Shown: piece by piece, positions 14,801 through 18,079 of the stretch
How positions within the stretch are numbered: position 1 is the stretch's first letter
Layout: the number at the start of each line of letters is the position of its first letter
From: an uncultured Bacilli bacterium
GTDB taxonomy: Bacteria; Bacillota_I; Bacilli_A; RF39; UBA660
NCBI GenBank assembly: GCA_947630195.1
Contig: CANRGQ010000024.1
Span: 1-18,079, forward strand
Reading direction: 5' to 3'
DNA: 18,079 nt
Notes under the pieces: model-generated
Database searches by the model: none
What the model was told of the DNA's origin: nothing
The model's input: the letters and a program-made list of their open reading frames with translations, nothing else
Made by a program: the position numbers and the translations under genes

Positions 14801-16060
14801 TTATTTACGCTTAATTTCTTCTAAATTTTGTTCTTTTTCTAATCTTTTTGTAAAATAATCAAGCATCATATAATATTGGAATAAATTATGATGATATTTA
14901 GGATTACTATCATATTCTCTTAAACCAATGGCCAGTTTTAAAGCATTAATTCCTTCATTTAATAATCCTTCTCTAAAATAGGCTTGGGCAAGTCTTATAC
15001 AACTACCTTCATCTGGTAATATATATTTAAATTTTTCCAAAATAAGTTTAATATAATTTTCCCAATTCCCCTTATTATAACAAATATATGATTCTTTAGA
15101 TGGCGTAAATTTTTTATATCTTCTTTGATTAATAACAATTTGCTTAGGACATCTACCTATTTCATAAGCCGAAAGATAAGGAATATAATAAGCTAATGAT
15201 TTCATTTGGTTATTTACTTCTTCACTTTCCGGATTTAAAATAACAAATCCTTCTTTATCTATATAATCGGAAACTGAATCCAAAAAATCTAAATACATAT
15301 CTTTATCTAAAGGTTTAGAAACTTTTTCTTCGTGTTCTCCAACTTTTAAATTACCTTTATATCTTTCTTTTAATATTTTACTTACCACTCTAACTATCGC
15401 TTGAATTTCAATATTATTTTCATCTTGTTTTAATAATCTATCATAATATTCCCATACTTTAAAATATTTTTTATATTTTACAAGTTCATAAATAGTTAAA
15501 TCATCTTCTGGAATATCTATTTCCTCATAATCTTCATTAATTAAATCTTTTAAAAGAAGATATAAAGTATACATATTATTGAAGGCTGGACTATTATTTA
15601 CAATATTATTAATAAATATATAAAGACCTTTATAATCATTATCTTTTAAATAACTAAAAATAATACTATTATTACTATTCTTTCTAAATTTAGCTAAAGC
15701 TAATAAATTTAAAATATCTTTTCTAAGTTCTTTAGAACATCCATCATTCATATATTCATAAAATATATTTCTGGCTTTAATAAAATCATTAAAAGTAATA
15801 CTTCTTAAAAAATTAATGGCATCTTTAGGAGAAATACCCTCAACAGGAACATATAAATCATAAATAAATAATGTTTTAACATAATCTAAATATTCTTCTG
15901 GTAATTTGAAGATTGTTCCAAGTAAATATAAAAACAAATTCTTAGTTTTAATATTTTCGGGTGTTAAATCAATAAAAATATTAGGTAAACAATTTAGTAC
16001 CCCATTTAAATCTTCTTTTTCTAAATACATATTAAAAACTTTTAATGCTTCTTCATTCAT
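14801..16060 (-). CDS. Unrecognised cytoplasmic helical-repeat (TPR-like) protein
   Basis: I do not recognise this 419-residue protein. It has no signal peptide or membrane segment and looks wholly alpha-helical. The C-terminal quarter, with CIRLAQAYFREGLLNEGINA followed by ALKLAIGLREY, resembles tetratricopeptide repeats; earlier parts have similar amphipathic helix pairs. A more polar, mixed segment (about 270-340) holds PLDKDMYLDFLDSVSDYID and two Cys-containing stretches (GRCPKQ, SYICYNKG). No catalytic motif is evident. The start is taken as ATG 16058-16060, because the GGGGG RBS is 8 bases away; the in-frame TTG at 16064-16066 would leave only two. It has its own promoter behind a terminator, and its transcript can run into the T-box region. 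A scaffold or protein-interaction role is only a guess from the fold. Confidence 0.8.
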   Translation of the reverse strand: MNEEALKVFNMYLEKEDLNGVLNCLPNIFIDLTPENIKTKNLFLYLLGTIFKLPEEYLDYVKTLFIYDLYVPVEGISPKDAINFLRSITFNDFIKARNIFYEYMNDGCSKELRKDILNLLALAKFRKNSNNSIIFSYLKDNDYKGLYIFINNIVNNSPAFNNMYTLYLLLKDLINEDYEEIDIPEDDLTIYELVKYKKYFKVWEYYDRLLKQDENNIEIQAIVRVVSKILKERYKGNLKVGEHEEKVSKPLDKDMYLDFLDSVSDYIDKEGFVILNPESEEVNNQMKSLAYYIPYLSAYEIGRCPKQIVINQRRYKKFTPSKESYICYNKGNWENYIKLILEKFKYILPDEGSCIRLAQAYFREGLLNEGINALKLAIGLREYDSNPKYHHNLFQYYMMLDYFTKRLEKEQNLEEIKRK

Positions 16061-16068
16061 AGTCAAAA

Positions 16069-16073
16069 CCCCC
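16069..16073 (-). promoter_or_regulatory. RBS that fixes the start of the helical-repeat gene
   Basis: The G5 run in AAAAGGGGG is eight bases before the ATG at 16058-16060 and only two before the alternative TTG at 16064-16066. This favours the ATG and a 419-residue product. Confidence 0.7.
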
Positions 16074-16080
16074 TTTTGAG

Positions 16081-16113
16081 AAAAAAATATTCCCTCAAAT
16101 TAGGGAATATTTT
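16081..16113 (-). terminator. Rho-independent terminator of the surface-protein genes
   Basis: A perfect inverted repeat pairs 16102-16113 with 16084-16095 (12 bp, core AATATTCCCT/AGGGAATATT) around a 6-base loop. Seven T follow on the minus strand (16081-16087). It ends transcripts from the 382-residue surface-protein gene. Because the -10 of the next gene lies in its left arm, the palindrome could also act as an operator in DNA form. Confidence 0.8.
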
Positions 16114-16137
16114 AATACTTTTTACTTATTTTGTCAA
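16109..16137 (-). promoter_or_regulatory. Sigma-A promoter of the helical-repeat gene
   Basis: Consensus -35 TTGACA (16132-16137), a 17-base spacer, and -10 TAAAAT (16109-16114, 5/6). The predicted start near 16102 falls at the loop of the overlapping terminator hairpin, so this promoter's own transcript cannot form that hairpin. Confidence 0.7.
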
Positions 16138-16138
16138 A

Positions 16139-16162
16139 TTTTTACCTTTATTTTTACCTTTA
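16139..16162 (-). repeat. Perfect tandem duplication of 12 bp
   Basis: Two adjacent copies of TTTTTACCTTTA (plus strand, 16139-16150 and 16151-16162) lie between the stop of the surface-protein gene and the -35 of the next promoter. It is probably replication slippage. On the transcribed strand each copy reads TAAAGGTAAAAA, which has an SD-like core, but no start codon follows. Confidence 0.85.
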
Positions 16163-16166
16163 ATAT

Positions 16167-17315
16167 TTAACCAGCAATTCTAAATGGATTAGTTGTTGTT
16201 CCATCACCTGTTAACAATATCCCGGACTTTAGATAGAAGACTGGGCGAACCGCATTCGTAAAGTACACATTAGTGTAGTCCAAGGTGCTAATCAACAAGC
16301 CGTTATCATACACTAGCCACGCAAGATAAACGACGTCGTAGCCTCTCCTTGACATGGTCCACTCACTCATTTTTGCGTTTCCCGTCCACCCGTTGGTAAT
16401 AAATAACCAATTACTTGTTGATGCTCCGTTTGCATTCATATAATCTGTTCCATACATTAAGCCTACTTGACTTGGAGTTGTTGTTTTTGCTCCTGTTGGT
16501 TCTGCTGTTGCTCCTGGTGTACTTGTTTGGTCTTGGATATACCAATTTTGACTTGTTATTAGTTTATTCCAATATGTTCCGTTTGAACCGTTTTTTATTG
16601 TGTTTAAGAATGTCCCGTTTAAATAACTTTTTACACTTGATGCTTCCCACTTTACATCACTATTACTACTATGCCATGCTTGACTTGTACTTGAAGGAAC
16701 TGCTTTGATTAGTTTTAATTGTCCGGCATGTAATCCTATTGCATCGTCTGCTGTCTTTGTCATTCCTATTATTCTATACATATATGTTTCTGGTTTACTT
16801 GTACAATCACTTTGAATGGTTGTTCCAAAACATATATAGTTATTTTTTACATTTGATGATGTTCCTACAAATCGATACATTCCTGATTGATCTTTAAATG
16901 TACTTCCGCCTTTTGATTGTAATAATGTTAAAGTTTCTTTTCCTTTTACAAAGTATAAAGTACAATACACTGTTTGTTTTGTTTTTACTGTTGTTGTTTT
17001 TTTATCTAAGTCAAATGTTAAAATACTTTTATAATCGACGGCATTTCCTTCACTATCTGTGCATTCGGCTTTATCATAAATATATGAAGCTATATCTGGC
17101 CATAAATCTCTGCTTTCAGCCTCTTTAAATGTTGTTCCATCGCCATCTTCTTGTAACATGATAGATAATGTTTTATCTTTATTTTTTAGTATATCACTTA
17201 TTTTTACATCTTCTAATATTTCTTTATTATTAGGTCTTACTAATACATATACTGCAAAGCTATTTAAAATTATTAATATGACTATTATACTTCTTAATAT
17301 TATTTTCTTTTTCAT
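16167..17315 (-). CDS. Membrane-anchored surface protein with DUF6273-like C-terminal domain
   Basis: A basic N-terminus and one membrane segment (residues 6-26) are followed by an extracellular region. Residues about 50-125 form a two-cysteine module (Cys85, Cys118 in VYCTLYF). Residues about 145-382 resemble the DUF6273 domain common in gut Firmicutes, recognisable from MYRFVG, NNYICFG, YRIIGM, SVKSYLNGTFLN, GLMYGTDYM, SEWTMSRR and a closing AVRPVFYLKSGILL then GTTTNPFRI. Further cysteines are at 162 and 171. It contains no LPXTG motif. Its RBS (AAGGAG, 17325-17330) overlaps the stop of the upstream gene, so the two are coupled. GC rises from the window's usual mid-twenties percent to above 40% in the last 250 bases. 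Function is unknown; adhesion or ligand binding is an inference. Confidence 0.82.
   Translation of the reverse strand: MKKKIILRSIIVILIILNSFAVYVLVRPNNKEILEDVKISDILKNKDKTLSIMLQEDGDGTTFKEAESRDLWPDIASYIYDKAECTDSEGNAVDYKSILTFDLDKKTTTVKTKQTVYCTLYFVKGKETLTLLQSKGGSTFKDQSGMYRFVGTSSNVKNNYICFGTTIQSDCTSKPETYMYRIIGMTKTADDAIGLHAGQLKLIKAVPSSTSQAWHSSNSDVKWEASSVKSYLNGTFLNTIKNGSNGTYWNKLITSQNWYIQDQTSTPGATAEPTGAKTTTPSQVGLMYGTDYMNANGASTSNWLFITNGWTGNAKMSEWTMSRRGYDVVYLAWLVYDNGLLISTLDYTNVYFTNAVRPVFYLKSGILLTGDGTTTNPFRIAG
16245..16343 (-). other. Candidate hypervariable segment of the surface-protein gene (residues 325-357)
   Basis: In these 33 codons, 21 end in G or C and only one ends in A. Coding-strand adenine is about 20%, against about 38% in a sample earlier in the same gene (17041-17100). 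Many codons are of the NNC/NNT form (TAC, GAC, GTC, GTT, TAT, CTT, AGC, ACC) expected if AAC/AAT codons had been randomised at their adenines. Apparently fixed family residues (AW, V, G, AVRP) are interspersed. This pattern fits a diversity-generating retroelement variable region or an imported cassette. Neither is proven here, because no template repeat or reverse transcriptase is visible. Confidence 0.4.
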
Positions 17316-17328
17316 CTTTATTCACTCC

Positions 17329-18078
17329 TTAACTTTTACTAAAATAAGCGTAACATGTATCTGGTCCAGAAGATGTTACTGTAAATTCATTTGTAGCATC
17401 ATAACTAAAACTTGTATTAGCCGTTTTACTTTTACATTCATGGGCTGTCATGTTATATCCACTTGGCACTTGATTATATAACTTATAAGTTTTGTCATTA
17501 TATTTTCTATCCCCTGTACTATCTTCTATGTAAGCATAAATTATAACATCGGATAATTTATCTCTATCATAATATATACGACATACTACCTGAGTTGGTT
17601 TTGTTTCGCTATATTCTATGGAGACATATCCATCTGATGTTATAGTATAATTACTATATGTTGCTTCACTTCCATCGGCTGGATAACAATTACTAGCATC
17701 ACTATTTATTTTATAACCAGAAACTGGAATAGTTTTATTTACCATGTATTTTTTAGCGTTATCGGGCATTTGGGTATAAAAAATTATATTTACATCGGTA
17801 TTCTTATCTATTGGTCCTTCTTTTACACTTTCTCCTTCACCAGCAAAGTTTCCTACTTTTCCAGTGAATATTGGTACCCAACCACTATCATAACTATAAT
17901 AAGCATGAGTATCTTTTATAAAAATTAAAGTTATTAATGTAAATAATCCCACTAAAAGAAATGCTATTGCAAAATAACATTTCTTATCTTCACTTTTAAA
18001 TTTTTCTTTTATATTATAAAGTTTATTTTTTAAATTATTAAATGGTATGAATACTAAAGATATTAGGGTGTTACAATA
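17329..18078 (-). CDS. Membrane-anchored surface protein with two-cysteine repeats (5' end beyond right edge)
   Basis: The reading frame stays open from the stop at 17329-17331 to the window edge, so the true start is outside. The visible N-terminal part is cytoplasmic and basic (FNNLKNKLYNIKEKFKSED), followed by a membrane segment, CYFAIAFLLVGLFTLITLIF. The extracellular beta-rich region ends at a CYAYFSKS terminus. Two copies of a two-cysteine module are visible: one from SNCYPADGS to VVCRIYYD, and one from AHECKSK to DTCYAYF. The module recurs in the next gene. A GTG at 17950-17952 is in frame but lies inside the membrane segment and has no RBS, so I reject it as the start. It ends 13 bases before the next gene. 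Secreted or surface role likely; exact function unknown. Confidence 0.75.
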   Translation of the reverse strand, partial: YCNTLISLVFIPFNNLKNKLYNIKEKFKSEDKKCYFAIAFLLVGLFTLITLIFIKDTHAYYSYDSGWVPIFTGKVGNFAGEGESVKEGPIDKNTDVNIIFYTQMPDNAKKYMVNKTIPVSGYKINSDASNCYPADGSEATYSNYTITSDGYVSIEYSETKPTQVVCRIYYDRDKLSDVIIYAYIEDSTGDRKYNDKTYKLYNQVPSGYNMTAHECKSKTANTSFSYDATNEFTVTSSGPDTCYAYFSKS

Positions 18079-18079
18079 A

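Noticed and set aside
16064..16066. TTG as the start of the helical-repeat gene
   Set aside because: Only two bases separate it from the G5 RBS, while the in-frame ATG at 16058-16060 has ideal spacing.
17950..17952. GTG as the start of the right-edge surface protein
   Set aside because: It falls inside a membrane segment, has no Shine-Dalgarno, and the frame stays open to the window edge with plausible protein sequence.
16167..18079. A complete diversity-generating retroelement inside the window
   Set aside because: I found no reverse transcriptase, accessory gene or second copy of the variable segment; only a candidate target region is present.
1..18079. CRISPR array, tRNA or rRNA gene, insertion sequence or prophage
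   Set aside because: No regularly spaced repeats, cloverleaf sequences, rRNA-like stretches, transposase or phage genes were seen on either strand.

Overview
The window is very AT-rich DNA in which every convincing gene lies on the minus strand, so it reads from right to left. It looks chromosomal and comes from a low-GC Firmicute, most likely one of the small-genome, uncultured gut Bacilli (RF39-like). The evidence is the gene content (MreC/MreD, SpoIVFA/SpoIVFB, GatCAB, a T-box leader) and the AGGAGG-type ribosome binding sites. TGA is used as a stop codon, for example in the ATGA overlaps at 2063-2066 and 2701-2704. This argues against a Mycoplasma/Spiroplasma-type code. The exact lineage is an inference.

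Layout in transcription order. (1) 18079-16167: two tightly spaced surface or secreted proteins. The first is cut by the window edge. Both carry a membrane segment and a two-cysteine module, and the second ends in a DUF6273-like domain whose C-terminus has base and codon use very unlike the rest of the window. A strong hairpin follows. (2) 16060-14801: an unrecognised helical-repeat protein with its own promoter. (3) 14788-6860: a T-box riboswitch, then a six-gene tRNA-charging operon, hisS-aspS-asnS-gatC-gatA-gatB, closed by a terminator. (4) 6852-3225: rnc and smc from an extended -10 promoter. (5) 3182-288: a SPOR-domain protein, mreC, mreD, and SpoIVFA- and SpoIVFB-like proteins, mostly overlapping. 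(6) 310-1: an independent promoter, an L21-type leader and the start of rplU.

The genes in block 3 work together. HisRS, AspRS and AsnRS charge their tRNAs, and the GatCAB amidotransferase most likely makes Gln-tRNA(Gln). The T-box senses uncharged tRNA, with GAC (Asp) in the specifier position and CAC (His) overlapping it. Blocks 5 and 6 preserve the Bacillus order mreC-mreD-(minC-minD)-spoIVFA-spoIVFB-rplU, but minCD are missing and mreB is not at its usual place.

The most unusual signal is the 3' end of the 382-residue surface-protein gene (about 16245-16343). It has depleted coding-strand adenine, about 64% GC at third codon positions, and codons that look like randomised AAC/AAT. This makes it a candidate hypervariable region, possibly the target of a diversity-generating retroelement, but no reverse transcriptase or template repeat lies in the window.
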